A stretch of DNA of 64,000 bases from CAWATZ01 sp963784995 (lineage in GTDB: Bacteria; Planctomycetota; Planctomycetia; Gemmatales; Gemmataceae). The notes under the pieces were generated by a model that was given only the letters and a program-made list of their open reading frames with translations, did not search any database and was not told the origin of the DNA. Made by a program: the position numbers and the translations under genes. The stretch lies in NCBI GenBank assembly GCA_963784995.1, contig CAWATZ010000004.1, positions 124,001 to 188,000 of the forward strand, given 5' to 3'. Positions 21,201-29,889 of this stretch are shown here, piece by piece; position 1 is the stretch's first letter; the number at the start of each line of letters is the position of its first letter.

Positions 21201-21650
21201 CCGCATCCGACACGCCGGGGAGGTCCAGACGCAGCACCTTGAGAGCAATGACCTTGTCCGACCTGAGGTCGTGGGCCCGATAGACCACGGACCAGGCCCC
21301 CTCACCGAGCAACCCAACAATCTGGTAGCGGCCGATGAAGAGAGCGCGGGCGGCAGGCGAGCTGCTCCGGCCGCCGGCGACGAGGGCGGCACGGAACTCG
21401 GCTCGCTGCGCAGCTTGCCCATCCGATGGAGGGCCTCGATGGTTTCCAGACGCTGGGCGACCTCCTGGGCCAGCGGCAGATGCAGCAGCATCAGCTCGTA
21501 GGGGTCGGGGTCCTCCCCGGCCCGGAGGCGCTCGTGATAATCGTCCTCGAGTGCCTGGAGCTGCTGTTCCGCGACGTCCGGCTCCTCGCCCTGGCGCCGC
21601 TCGCGGTCATCGGTGGACAACGAATCGTCAGCGGTGGCCATGGTCCTCAC
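18202..21650 (-). CDS. Ser/Thr kinase with TM segment and C-terminal WD40 repeats (one frameshift)
   Basis: The GTG at 21650 overlaps the stop of the upstream sigma factor (GTGA). The first roughly 100 codons (LQALEDDYHERLRAGEDPDP, MLLHLPLAQEVAQRLETI) are read in one frame. The kinase domain is in another frame from about 21350 onward (ALFIGRYQIVGLLGEG, VIALKVLRLD, HRDVKPANILL, DFGLARRL). So one base is lost or gained between 21320 and 21450. After the kinase comes a membrane helix (ILGVALVAFVAVSAFLLY), then about 650 residues of WD40-type repeats (LAWSPDGQLIAVATKDGNVG, LLAVGAEDGTVCLHN). This kinase-TM-propeller plan is common in planctomycetes. It is translationally coupled to the sigma factor and presumably regulates it. 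Confidence 0.85.
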
Positions 21651-22317
21651 GTCCCGCGTGCAGCGCGCAACCGAGCAAGGACCTTCGCCAGACGCCGTCG
21701 GACCGAGGCCTCATGGCAGCCTCGCCGGCGGCCGATCTCGCGCAGGCTCACTCCGTCGCGATACACCAGATTGATCAGCTCCTGGTCCTCCGGCGGGAGA
21801 ACACCCAGAGCAGCATCCAGCCACGCCAGGTCCTCACTGACGATCAGGGCATCGAGGGGTGCGGGATCCGGAGCCGCTGGGATGAACCCCGCTTGCTGAG
21901 CCGTGGCATCCTCAACGGCGAGCGGGACCCTCTTGCCGGCCTGTTTCCGCACGAAGCGAATCACGTGGTTGTGGAAGGCATTGCGGAAGACCTGCTTCAG
22001 CCAGGCCAGGAGACGGCGCTTGACTTTGTCGTCGCTGCCGGAGCTGTTCAGGTCCTTGATGCCCTTGCGGCCCTTCTCCCAGACGTCGCCCAGCACGGCC
22101 GAAATGCTCTCTCCAAACCAGCTCGCCAGCAAAGGGCGAACACTTGCGAGCAGCTCCGGGCGCACCAGCGTGAACAGGTCGTTCCACTTCTCCTCGTTGT
22201 GCTGCGCCTCGACGAGGAGGCGCGAAAAAGCCCCCGCGGCCGTCGCGAACCAGGACGCGGCAGCCCCTGGCGAACACGACCGGGGGAGCGGCCTTGCTGG
22301 ACGATGGTGGCTGCCAT
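21647..22317 (-). CDS. ECF-type sigma factor coupled to the WD40 kinase (possible frameshift near the start)
   Basis: The C-terminal 190 codons encode a sigma factor. Region 2-like sequence is LLAWLKQVFRNAFHNHVIRF and region 4 is LPPEDQELINLVYRDGVSLR followed by a helix-turn-helix (GCHEASVRRRLAKVL). The stop at 21647 overlaps the kinase GTG. The best start is ATG 22317 after a CAGGAGA Shine-Dalgarno, but it is in a different frame from the body. One extra C in the run at 22282-22288 would join MAATIVQQGRSP to the body, so a homopolymer error or a real shift is likely. It is unlike sigma factor 1 in sequence, so the two sigma genes are not the recent duplicates. Confidence 0.75.
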
Positions 22318-22398
22318 TGTGCTGTCTCCTGATTGATTGACACCGACCGAGGCCCCGTGCGGCGCCAGCGGGCACAACTTTCTCCGGTTTTTGGTCCC

Positions 22399-23405
22399 TC
22401 ACTTGTCCGGCTGTTTGAGCTTGCGTTTGGCCTTGAGCAGCTGAATCTCGGCGTCGAGGCGGTAGTATCGGAAGGTTTCCACTTCGTAGCGAGCCATTTG
22501 CCCGTCCTTCATCAACTGGTTGGCGTGCTGCTCGAGTTCCCGGGCGATCGCCAGGTTTCTTTCGAGGACAGGGATCTGGTCCATTGGTTTGTCGCTCAAA
22601 TCCAGTTCTGCCGCAATCCACTTCTGCATCGCCATGTGAAGTTGCAGCAAAGAAGGACCATTGGGGCGCCAATCCACCGTGCTCTAACCATCCCTTTGAC
22701 GGAAGCGAGAGCGGCATTGTATCGCTCCTTGAGCAGTTTGCGCAGCTCGTCATCCCCATCGGCCGGTTTCAAGGGTTCGGCATCTCGCAGGAAAGCAAAA
22801 GCTTCCTTGGGTTGCTCGGCCAGCTGCGGAGGCTGCTCGCCCAGGACCTGTTGCGCCTTGCGCAGCGCGGCTTCCGCTTCCGCCCGGTTCTGCTCCGCCA
22901 TCTCCCTTGCTTGCATTTCCGCCATCATCGCCCTCTCCACCGCGATCATGGCCTGGAGGCGCTGCTGCCGGATGAAAAGCATGGTCAGCAAGACCGGCAG
23001 GAGGGCCAGCACCAGCAGGAACACAGCGAGCAGCACGACCAGCCACGGACGGGTGCGATACCAGTGCCAGAAACCGCCGCTCTTCAGGGGCTGCCGGCGC
23101 GGCGGCTCATCGTCCTCGTCCGGCGGAACGGGCCAGAGGAGCGGTTCCGCGGAGCCAGGAGTGCGTGAGGCGGTGACCTGCGGTCGAGAGGCGGGCGCCG
23201 GTCGCGGGGCCGCCAGCTCCGGCACGGCCGAGACCGGAACCCACTGGTCGGTGCCTGGAGGCAGCACCTGGTCGTCGGGCCGCAATTCGCCGGCGTCCAC
23301 GAGCAGACGCAGCTGCGCCAGGGTGAAGGGCCCGACCTTCTGCTGATTGAGGTGGGCGGACCACTCGGACGTTTCCGCCAGCCCAGGCGTTGAGGGGGGA
23401 GACAT
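22399..23405 (-). CDS. GYF_2 (DUF4339) membrane protein with coiled coil (one frameshift)
   Basis: ATG 23405 follows GAGGACAAGG. Residues 10-60 form a GYF_2 domain (WSAHLNQQKVGPFTLAQLRL, then LPPGTDQWVPVSAV), which in bacteria is a predicted protein-protein interaction module. A membrane helix follows (WLVVLLAVFLLVLALLPVLL), then an Ala/Glu/Gln-rich coiled coil (AEMQAREMAEQNRAEAEAAL). The frame breaks near 22680. The remaining C-terminus continues in another frame (QKWIAAELDLSDKPMDQIPV, ARYEVETFRYYRLDAEIQLL) to the stop at 22399. Function unknown; likely a membrane scaffold. It is the next gene upstream of sigma factor 2, on the same strand. Confidence 0.78.
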
Positions 23406-23486
23406 GGCCTTGTCCTCGATTGAACGTGACACTGCGACGGTTGCCACCATCGAGGATACACGTTCGAGGCGAGAGGAGCAAAGAGA

Positions 23487-24278
23487 TTATCCGCCGCGCT
23501 TCAGACAGCAGTTCTTGAACTTCTTGCCGCTGCCGCAGGGACAGGGATCGTTCCGGCCGACTCGTCCCGTGGAGCGTTCCCGCGGCAGCGGCGCCGGCGA
23601 TTCGGAGGCGCCGGGGCCCTCGAAGCGGACGTGCTCGCTGGAGCCTTGCTGGAGGGCCTGGCGGAGCAAGCTGCCGTTGTACTTGCCCAGGGCCTCCGCC
23701 GTGCTGAGCGTGGCTTTGGTTTTCTCCCAGGTCGCCTTCATCTGATCGAGAATCCCCTGCCCCTTCCAGCCGTGAAGCTGACCCAGGGGGAGGAAGGCGC
23801 CGGTCGTCATGGTCATGCCGTCCACGGTGAAGAGCCGGCCAACGAACATCAGACCGGGAGTCCCCGACCGGCTCATGCTGACGTCCAGGATAAAATGCTG
23901 CTCGCCGTGCAGGACGTCTTCAAGAAGCACACCGGCGCCGGGCTCGACGTCCCGGATGACAAAGACCGAGAAGAGGGCGTCCTTCATCCCTTCCAGCACC
24001 AGTTGCTCGTCCGAACCGGGGGCAAACGGCGACTGCTCCAGGCAGCGCTGGACGCTGTTGCGGCCGTTGCGGTAGACGTCGTAGATGCAATGGTCCGAGA
24101 GGATGGCCATGTCCGCCTCGGCGCCCAGCACCAGGGTCTTGCCGCGGAGAAGACCCAGGTTCGTACCGCCCTCGTCGAGGACGTCCTTGAGCCTGTGTTT
24201 GAGCAGGGCGTTGTTGACCTGCATGGCCTTGGCCCGCAATTGCTGATACCGCGCCACGAGGTGGGCATGGCTGGACAT
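23487..24278 (-). CDS. SEC-C motif protein
   Basis: A 263-residue protein ending in a SEC-C zinc-binding motif (GRNDPCPCGSGKKFKNCC), the metal-binding tail first seen in SecA and found at the end of many unrelated bacterial proteins. The N-terminal 220 residues (YQQLRAKAMQVNNALLKHRL, VLGAEADMAILSDHCIYDVY) belong to a planctomycete-type family of unknown function. ATG 24278 is chosen because GGGAG lies nine bases upstream; an ATG 33 bases earlier has no such site. No signal peptide is seen, so it is probably cytoplasmic. Confidence 0.85.
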   Translation of the reverse strand: MSSHAHLVARYQQLRAKAMQVNNALLKHRLKDVLDEGGTNLGLLRGKTLVLGAEADMAILSDHCIYDVYRNGRNSVQRCLEQSPFAPGSDEQLVLEGMKDALFSVFVIRDVEPGAGVLLEDVLHGEQHFILDVSMSRSGTPGLMFVGRLFTVDGMTMTTGAFLPLGQLHGWKGQGILDQMKATWEKTKATLSTAEALGKYNGSLLRQALQQGSSEHVRFEGPGASESPAPLPRERSTGRVGRNDPCPCGSGKKFKNCCLKRGG

Positions 24279-24380
24279 GGACGGATTCTCCCTGGTGCTG
24301 AAGCAAGACACACGCCGGTCGGTTCATTCTATCCGACCTGGGGAGGGAAGGTGAAGAGCGAGAAAGGAGCAAGCGCGGAG

Positions 24381-25172
24381 TCACCCCACCAGGCCCAGCA
24401 CCTGTCCCAGAAGGTTGTCCTGCGGATAGCTGTGCCCCAGGTGCTGCCGGAACCCCTCGGCATAGGCGACGCCGGCCGCCTGGCCCTGGTGGCTGCTCCA
24501 GTCGCGCATCGCCTTCAGATACTGGTCCATGCCGTGGTGCTGCAGCAGCCAGTCGCGCTGGCTGGCGTGCGCCGCCAGCATGGCCGCCTTGGTGTCGATC
24601 ACCGAGCTGACGTCGATGCGGAAGGCCGGCTCCACCGGCCGGCCCAGCGGGTCCTTGCCCTCGATGGGATCGCAGTAATAGAGGTGTGGGATGCCCTCCA
24701 GGGGAGGGGGCTGGCCCGCACGCCTGCGTGCGCTCCGGCCGGCAGGCCGGCCTGCGTCTGCGCCGAAGAAGTTGGGGATGCCGGCCCCGAACACGGCCGC
24801 CCGCGCCAGCTGGCTGGTCACTTCGTGGTCCACCATGTAATCGGTCGGGCTGTGCGTGAACACCAGCCGGGGACGAACCGTCCGCAGCAAGCGGGTAATG
24901 CTTTCCAGGGGGCGCTCGCCGTAGAAGATCAGCAGATCGCGCTCTTCCAGACAGTGATAGGTCGCACCGATCAGGCGGGCGGCGGCGGCGCCCTCGGCCC
25001 GGCGAATGCGGGCGATCTCCTCGGGAGGGTGGACCATCGAGCCCTTGTCGCCCGGCGTCATGCTGGCGACGTGGACCTCCCAGCCCAGCTGGCCCAGCCG
25101 GATCAGCGTGCCGGCACAGAGGAACTCGGCATCGTCCGGATGAGCCAGGATGCTCAGAGCGACCGACTTCAT
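24381..25172 (-). CDS. PIG-L/LmbE-family deacetylase
   Basis: A 263-residue member of the PIG-L family of zinc-dependent N-acetylglucosaminyl-type deacetylases. The zinc/catalytic motif AHPDDAE is at about residues 9-15, and the third metal ligand region is at about 110-120 (TDYMVDHEV). The ATG at 25172 overlaps the stop of the 787-residue membrane protein (ATGA), so the two are co-translated. Between residues 133 and 156 there is a low-complexity Arg/Ala/Gly/Pro insert (GADAGRPAGRSARRRAGQPP) encoded by a GC-rich palindromic segment. The substrate is unknown; the family includes GlcNAc-PI, mycothiol and bacillithiol deacetylases. Confidence 0.88.
   Translation of the reverse strand: MKSVALSILAHPDDAEFLCAGTLIRLGQLGWEVHVASMTPGDKGSMVHPPEEIARIRRAEGAAAARLIGATYHCLEERDLLIFYGERPLESITRLLRTVRPRLVFTHSPTDYMVDHEVTSQLARAAVFGAGIPNFFGADAGRPAGRSARRRAGQPPPLEGIPHLYYCDPIEGKDPLGRPVEPAFRIDVSSVIDTKAAMLAAHASQRDWLLQHHGMDQYLKAMRDWSSHQGQAAGVAYAEGFRQHLGHSYPQDNLLGQVLGLVG
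24711..24760. repeat. GC palindrome inserted in frame in the PIG-L gene
   Basis: The segment carries self-complementary CCGGCC/GGCCGG and GCAGGC/GCCTGC stretches and encodes the low-complexity Arg/Ala/Gly insert of the deacetylase. It interrupts an otherwise ordinary PIG-L sequence without shifting the frame, like the palindrome inside the CPBP gene at 55411-55460. Confidence 0.5.
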
Positions 25173-27532
25173 TGTCTCGGCGGCCTCGTTGGGCGTGGCT
25201 TCTCCTCCTTGTCCTTGGCCTGCGGCCTGGGCAAGAGGTTCTTGCGTGTCAGCACGGTCTGGATCACGTTCGGGGCGATCAGCGGCCGAGTCTGGAACAC
25301 CCGGATGGCGCTGGCCGAGCGCAGCGGACCGTTCGCTTCGGGGAACGCCAGCAGGCCCACCGCCCACGCGGCCTGCTCGGCCGACAGGTGGGGATCCATG
25401 ACCTCGATGTCAAAGGGGCCCTTGAACAGCGACAGCGTCCCCGGCGGGCGCACGTCCACGCCTTTCACGCCACTCGAGCCAAGCCGGTACTTCAGCACGT
25501 TCTTCAGCGGAAGCAGGTCCGCGATCACGCAGCCGCCCGCCACGCGCTGCAGCTGCCCCGCTTCCTGGATCAAGGCAAGCGTTTCCGTCAGCTCCTGCTT
25601 CAGACGCCGGCCGTACTGCTCGTTGACCAGGTCCAGGTACTTCAGCTGGATCTCGAAGGTCGATTCCTGGATGAAGTTGTCTTCGCGGTATTCCCGGTGC
25701 TTGTCCGGCTGCTTGACGCTCAGCACCTGGTCGCGCCAGGCCGCGATGCCCTCCTTGTAAGCGTCCAGCGCCCGCCCCGGCGAGCCGCGCAGCCGATAGG
25801 TCTCGGCCTCGTACAGCTTTTTCCGGGCCGCGATCGTCTCTGGTTCCGCTTCCACGATGGCACGCTGGTAGTGCGACTGGAAGTTCGCCAGCCGGCGATA
25901 GAAATCGTAGTCGTACATGAAACGGGCGGCCTTGTACAGCGGCTGTTCGTCGGCCGGCAAGCTCCGGATGAAGCTTTCCAGCTGTTCCCGGGTTTGCCGT
26001 TCCTGCTCCCGCGGCGACATCCGGGTATCGATGTTGCTGGGCGCGTAAGGCCGGGTGCCGTGGGGCAGCCCCTTCATGTCCCAGTATTTCTCGGCCGGTA
26101 CGAGCTTGTTGACCTTGTCTTGCTCGGTGGGGAACAGCATCCAGTTGGCCTCGCCATGCTTCTTGTACATGTCCCGGCAGTCGGCCCACGCCTGCGTTGA
26201 CGAGCTTTTCAGCGGCACCGCCAGCTCGGCCGGCTTGCCGTCGCTGAAATAGTCCAGCTGTCCCTGTGGCCCCTTGAACCAGCCGAGGATTTTCCAGGGC
26301 GTGCCGTCAAACCAGCCCTCGACCTGCAGGGCGTCACTGCGGTGATACTCCGTCAGGGCCGGGTAGCCGCGGAAGAGCAGGGTGGTCATGTGCCGGGGCC
26401 GGCGCTGCCGGGCCCGATCGGTCGGGTCCTTGGTGGAGCCGGGAAAGAGGTCGGGATCGGGGATCGGCTCCTGGGCATAGCAATACCAGGCCCGGGCCAC
26501 CGCGAAGCCGTCCACGTCGTCTTTCAGATCGTCCGCGGAGGTCAGTTCCTTCCAGGAGTCGGTCGGCAGGAACAGCCGCTGCGGCGGCAGCGGCGAGCGC
26601 GGCGGCGGCAGCGCCGGAAAGCGCTCCTCCATCGGCAGCAGCTGGTCCTCCCTGTCCGGTCGCCAGGTCCCATTGGTGGGCGTGGCGGCCACGTACTGGT
26701 ACAGCGACGGCACGCGCCAGTTCTCGGCCAGGAATTGCACCACGTCCTCGGGCTTCTCACAGGTAAACAGCCGCTCCTGCTGCTGGCGGTCGTCACGCCG
26801 CAGGCCCTCGCGCAGCCGGCGCACCAGCTTGGGGTGTTCCTTGCAGAACTTCTCGAACTCCACCCAGTTGAAGGTGCGGACCCCGCCGGGTTGCTCGGGC
26901 GGATTCCAGAACCGGGCCGGGTCGCGCTGGTTGGGCGGAATGCAGCTCAGCTGGAACAGTGAGCGGTGGACGTTCGTCTCGTCGCTGATGGTGATCTTGT
27001 GCTGCGTGTAAAAGCCGATCGAGAAGCGCATGTCGGGGTTGTCGCGGTTCTGCCGTTCGCCCTCGGTCAGCAGCAGGATGCCGCGGGTGATGAAGAAATA
27101 CTTGTCGCTGATCCGGTCCGATTCCACCGAGACGTTGTAAGAGAGGTTCCAGCTCTGGAACAGCCAGGGAACGATGAAGTGCGGCTGCAGCTTGGTCAAC
27201 CAGCGGACCTGAAACTCCAGCTCGCTCCACTGGTTCTTCTTCTGCGTTTCGATGGCGTTGTTCCACAAAATGCAGGTGGCCAGGCCGCGAAACCCGGTCA
27301 GGCTCAGGCGCAGCACCGAGCCGGACAGCTCCAGGTCGCCCCGGCTCTCCTCCCGCAGCTTCAGCTCGTTCTCCTGGGCCTCGACCGCATAGCGTCGCCA
27401 GAAGAACGAGCCGGTGAACAGCAGCAGGATCAGCGCGCCATAGAGCCACTTGCGGACCGTCAGCAGCTCACGCGGCGACAGCGTCCGGTCCAGGAACTTA
27501 CTGGCGAACCACTGCAAGAAGGAGTTCTGCAT
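25169..27532 (-). CDS. Large single-pass membrane protein of unknown function
   Basis: A 787-residue protein with one clear membrane helix near residues 28-47 (KWLYGALILLLFTGSFFWRR) and a long soluble part presumed to lie outside the cytoplasm. Recognisable features are TGFRGLATCILWNNAIETQK after the helix and a TPR-like Tyr/Leu/Arg-rich helical region toward residues 560-660 (YEAETYRLRGSPGRALDAYK). No enzyme motif was found. It lies downstream of an ABC permease and is coupled to a PIG-L deacetylase, so a role with that transporter is plausible. It has the look of a planctomycete-restricted family. Confidence 0.8.
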   Translation of the reverse strand: MQNSFLQWFASKFLDRTLSPRELLTVRKWLYGALILLLFTGSFFWRRYAVEAQENELKLREESRGDLELSGSVLRLSLTGFRGLATCILWNNAIETQKKNQWSELEFQVRWLTKLQPHFIVPWLFQSWNLSYNVSVESDRISDKYFFITRGILLLTEGERQNRDNPDMRFSIGFYTQHKITISDETNVHRSLFQLSCIPPNQRDPARFWNPPEQPGGVRTFNWVEFEKFCKEHPKLVRRLREGLRRDDRQQQERLFTCEKPEDVVQFLAENWRVPSLYQYVAATPTNGTWRPDREDQLLPMEERFPALPPPRSPLPPQRLFLPTDSWKELTSADDLKDDVDGFAVARAWYCYAQEPIPDPDLFPGSTKDPTDRARQRRPRHMTTLLFRGYPALTEYHRSDALQVEGWFDGTPWKILGWFKGPQGQLDYFSDGKPAELAVPLKSSSTQAWADCRDMYKKHGEANWMLFPTEQDKVNKLVPAEKYWDMKGLPHGTRPYAPSNIDTRMSPREQERQTREQLESFIRSLPADEQPLYKAARFMYDYDFYRRLANFQSHYQRAIVEAEPETIAARKKLYEAETYRLRGSPGRALDAYKEGIAAWRDQVLSVKQPDKHREYREDNFIQESTFEIQLKYLDLVNEQYGRRLKQELTETLALIQEAGQLQRVAGGCVIADLLPLKNVLKYRLGSSGVKGVDVRPPGTLSLFKGPFDIEVMDPHLSAEQAAWAVGLLAFPEANGPLRSASAIRVFQTRPLIAPNVIQTVLTRKNLLPRPQAKDKEEKPRPTRPPRQ

Positions 27533-27558
27533 GGTTGGGGTCTCCGTCGTAATCTCCT

Positions 27559-27628
27559 GGCAGGAAAGTAGTCATCACGCTCCGCGTGATGGTTTCATCA
27601 CGCGGAGCGTGATGACTACTTTCCTGCC
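27559..27628. repeat. Perfect 33-bp inverted repeat with a 4-nt loop
   Basis: The arms 27559-27591 and 27596-27628 are perfect complements around GTTT. The element fills the gap between the ABC permease stop (27633) and the start of the 787-residue protein (27532). As RNA it would form a very stable hairpin, so it may attenuate or protect the operon transcript. Confidence 0.85.
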
Positions 27629-27632
27629 GAAG

Positions 27633-29726
27633 TCATGTCTGCGATGCAATTTCCCGCCACCGGATCAGGTAATAGGCCAGCACCGCCCAGGGCAGCAGGT
27701 AGCCGGCCAGGACCACCAGGCTCAGGACCAGCTGCGCCAGCGGAATGTTGAATCCCTCGGCCACGTAGTTCGTCAGCGAAAAGCGATCCACGTCGGGCAA
27801 GAGGTTGGTCAGCCCCTGGATCAGCAAGCGGAAGCCCTTGTCCGACCACAGGACGAGGTTCTTCACGGCGCTGTTTTCGATCGGGGAGTTGAGGCTGCGG
27901 CCGAAGATTCGTGTCGCCGCCTCCATCGGCCCGCCGCCGAAATTGGTGCCCAGGGCCACGCTCTGGATAAACTCGGTGAACATGCCGCCCACGTAAAACA
28001 CGCAGGTGATCAGCAGGGCGATGACGCCGCTCAGGTAAGTACTGAGGGCCACGGCCAGGCCGCACACCAGCACCAGACGATACCACAGACCCAGCGCCCC
28101 CTTGAAGAAGTTGATGCCAAACCAGAGCGTTTCCAGCCCCTGGCTGGGATCGTCCTGCAAAAAGTAGAGGTCGTAGCGGGCCATGCCGACGTAGCCGGCC
28201 GAGCTGTTGTTGCGGACGCGCACCGTCAGCACCGGTGGCTTCTTGCCGCTGGTTGCGGAGGACGGGCCCTGTTTCAGGGCGTTCTTGAACAGGCCGCCCG
28301 GCAGGTCGATCGCCTGGGTGTGATAATCCAGGACGTTCTTGCCGGGGACCTCGAAGTACCCGTACTTCTCAGCCAGCTCGTTCTCGGCTTCCTTGAGCTT
28401 GTCGGGGTTGTTCCTGGCCTCGGCCAGCTTCCGCCGATACTCCAGCTCGTCGCCCCTCTTGAAGTTGTGCGTCGTGAAGACGAACTCACACGACAGGTTC
28501 TGTCCTTCGGTGCCAACGTGCAAGCGGTAGACGTCAAAGCTGAACTCGCAGCGGACCACGGGCCGGCTGGCCAGGACGGCGGGCGCGGTCGGGAAGGTAA
28601 AGACGGCGTGCTGGGGCTGCTTGCCCGGCAAGGGTCCGGCGATGTAACTGCGGTAGGTCCACTCCCGGCCGACGCTCTCGGCCTTCGAGGAATCGCCGGT
28701 GCCCTCGAAGGCCAGCAGGCCGTAGAGCGGATCGCGGGCCCGCAGGCTCTCCGCTGCCGCGGCCGGATCGACGTTGCGCAAGACGTAGAGCAGGCTCACG
28801 CCCGTCATGACCAGCAGGACGACGGTCAGCAGCCCCGTGAAACCGAGGAAGCGGCCCAGCACCACCTCGAAGCGCTCCACCGGCTTGGTCAGGATGGTGT
28901 GGATGGTCTGCTGCTTGATGTCGGTCGGGATGCTGAACGACCCCAGGATCAGGGCCGAGAGCAGCAGCAGCGGCCCCATCGCATAGTAAACGATGTTGAC
29001 GTAGGTCTGCACCTGCTGCTCGGGCTTGTAGGGCACGTACCAGTTGGCGAACAGGTAGACCAGCAGCAAGATGGCGAAGACCCAGGGGACGCGCCGGCGA
29101 AGGGCTTCCTTGAAGCTGAGCCGGGCGATGGCCCAGATGCGTCGGCCGCGAAGCTGAGACAGGTTCAGCAGGAAGCCCAGGCTGGCGGCCACGATGGCAC
29201 AGAGGCCCCCGGCCGACTGAATGAGCAAAGCACGGTTGATGGCCTCGACAACCGATTGAGGCAACTCACCCTTGTCCGGGATCGCCGGGAGTCGCATTCG
29301 GAGGGTGATCCCAACCGCGTAAAGCACCACGGCCGAGAACAGCAGAGCCAGGAACGCTCGCGGTTGCCAGGCGGGAGTGCCTTTCCAGTCGCCGCGGAAC
29401 AACCGGAGGAAGGACAGGATCAGCCAGAAAGCCAGCAAGAGCCCCGCAAGGATGCCGGCGACAATGCCGTAGGCCTGGATTGTCCGCGATTCCAGGATGG
29501 CCCCGAGCCCCACCCCCGCCGCGGCGCAGACCAGCAAGCCCGCGAACAAGAGCGGTTGCCAGAGCGGGACGCGCTTCCAGTCCAGGCGCCACAGCCCAAC
29601 GCAAATCACCCACAGGGTCACGCCGATCAGGGCCACCAGGCCGACGACGCGCGCCCAGCTGGCCAGCAGCAGCGGCAAATCCTGATACTGCAAGGGATCG
29701 CGTTCAAAAACCTGAACCGCCAACAT
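27633..29726 (-). CDS. ABC transporter permease (ABC-2-like) with large periplasmic part
   Basis: A 697-residue membrane protein. The first 140 residues contain four hydrophobic segments (VVGLVALIGVTLWVICVGLW, PLLFAGLLVCAAAGVGLGAI and two more). The core at about residues 210-330 resembles ABC-2 permeases (AIARLSFKEALRRRVPWVFA, PTDIKQQTIHTILTKPVERF). The middle holds about 200 soluble residues, and three or four further helices lie near the end (VCGLAVALSTYLSGVIALLI, LVVLAGYLLPWAVLAYYLIR). The adjacent upstream gene encodes the matching ATPase. The cargo cannot be told; ABC-2 systems often export lipids, glycans or proteins. Confidence 0.85.
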   Translation of the reverse strand: MLAVQVFERDPLQYQDLPLLLASWARVVGLVALIGVTLWVICVGLWRLDWKRVPLWQPLLFAGLLVCAAAGVGLGAILESRTIQAYGIVAGILAGLLLAFWLILSFLRLFRGDWKGTPAWQPRAFLALLFSAVVLYAVGITLRMRLPAIPDKGELPQSVVEAINRALLIQSAGGLCAIVAASLGFLLNLSQLRGRRIWAIARLSFKEALRRRVPWVFAILLLVYLFANWYVPYKPEQQVQTYVNIVYYAMGPLLLLSALILGSFSIPTDIKQQTIHTILTKPVERFEVVLGRFLGFTGLLTVVLLVMTGVSLLYVLRNVDPAAAAESLRARDPLYGLLAFEGTGDSSKAESVGREWTYRSYIAGPLPGKQPQHAVFTFPTAPAVLASRPVVRCEFSFDVYRLHVGTEGQNLSCEFVFTTHNFKRGDELEYRRKLAEARNNPDKLKEAENELAEKYGYFEVPGKNVLDYHTQAIDLPGGLFKNALKQGPSSATSGKKPPVLTVRVRNNSSAGYVGMARYDLYFLQDDPSQGLETLWFGINFFKGALGLWYRLVLVCGLAVALSTYLSGVIALLITCVFYVGGMFTEFIQSVALGTNFGGGPMEAATRIFGRSLNSPIENSAVKNLVLWSDKGFRLLIQGLTNLLPDVDRFSLTNYVAEGFNIPLAQLVLSLVVLAGYLLPWAVLAYYLIRWREIASQT

Positions 29727-29776
29727 CTCGCGACTCCTCTTTCACCCCTCAGTGTCTCTCTCGATTGTGGCAGGTT

Positions 29777-29865
29777 GTCCGAGCCGCGCACGCAGCGCAG
29801 CGGAGTAAGCGGCCCTGCGGGCTCCCGGGCCGCTTACTCCGCTGCGCTGCGTGCGCGGCTCGGAC
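29777..29865. repeat. Perfect 38-bp inverted repeat with a 13-nt spacer
   Basis: The arms 29777-29814 and 29828-29865 are perfect complements. The element lies between the ABC ATPase stop (29890) and the permease start (29726). It is unrelated in sequence to the palindromes on either side of the operon gap set (27559 and 31003). Confidence 0.85.
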
Positions 29866-29889
29866 AGCCTGGGAGAGCAGGAACGTCGC

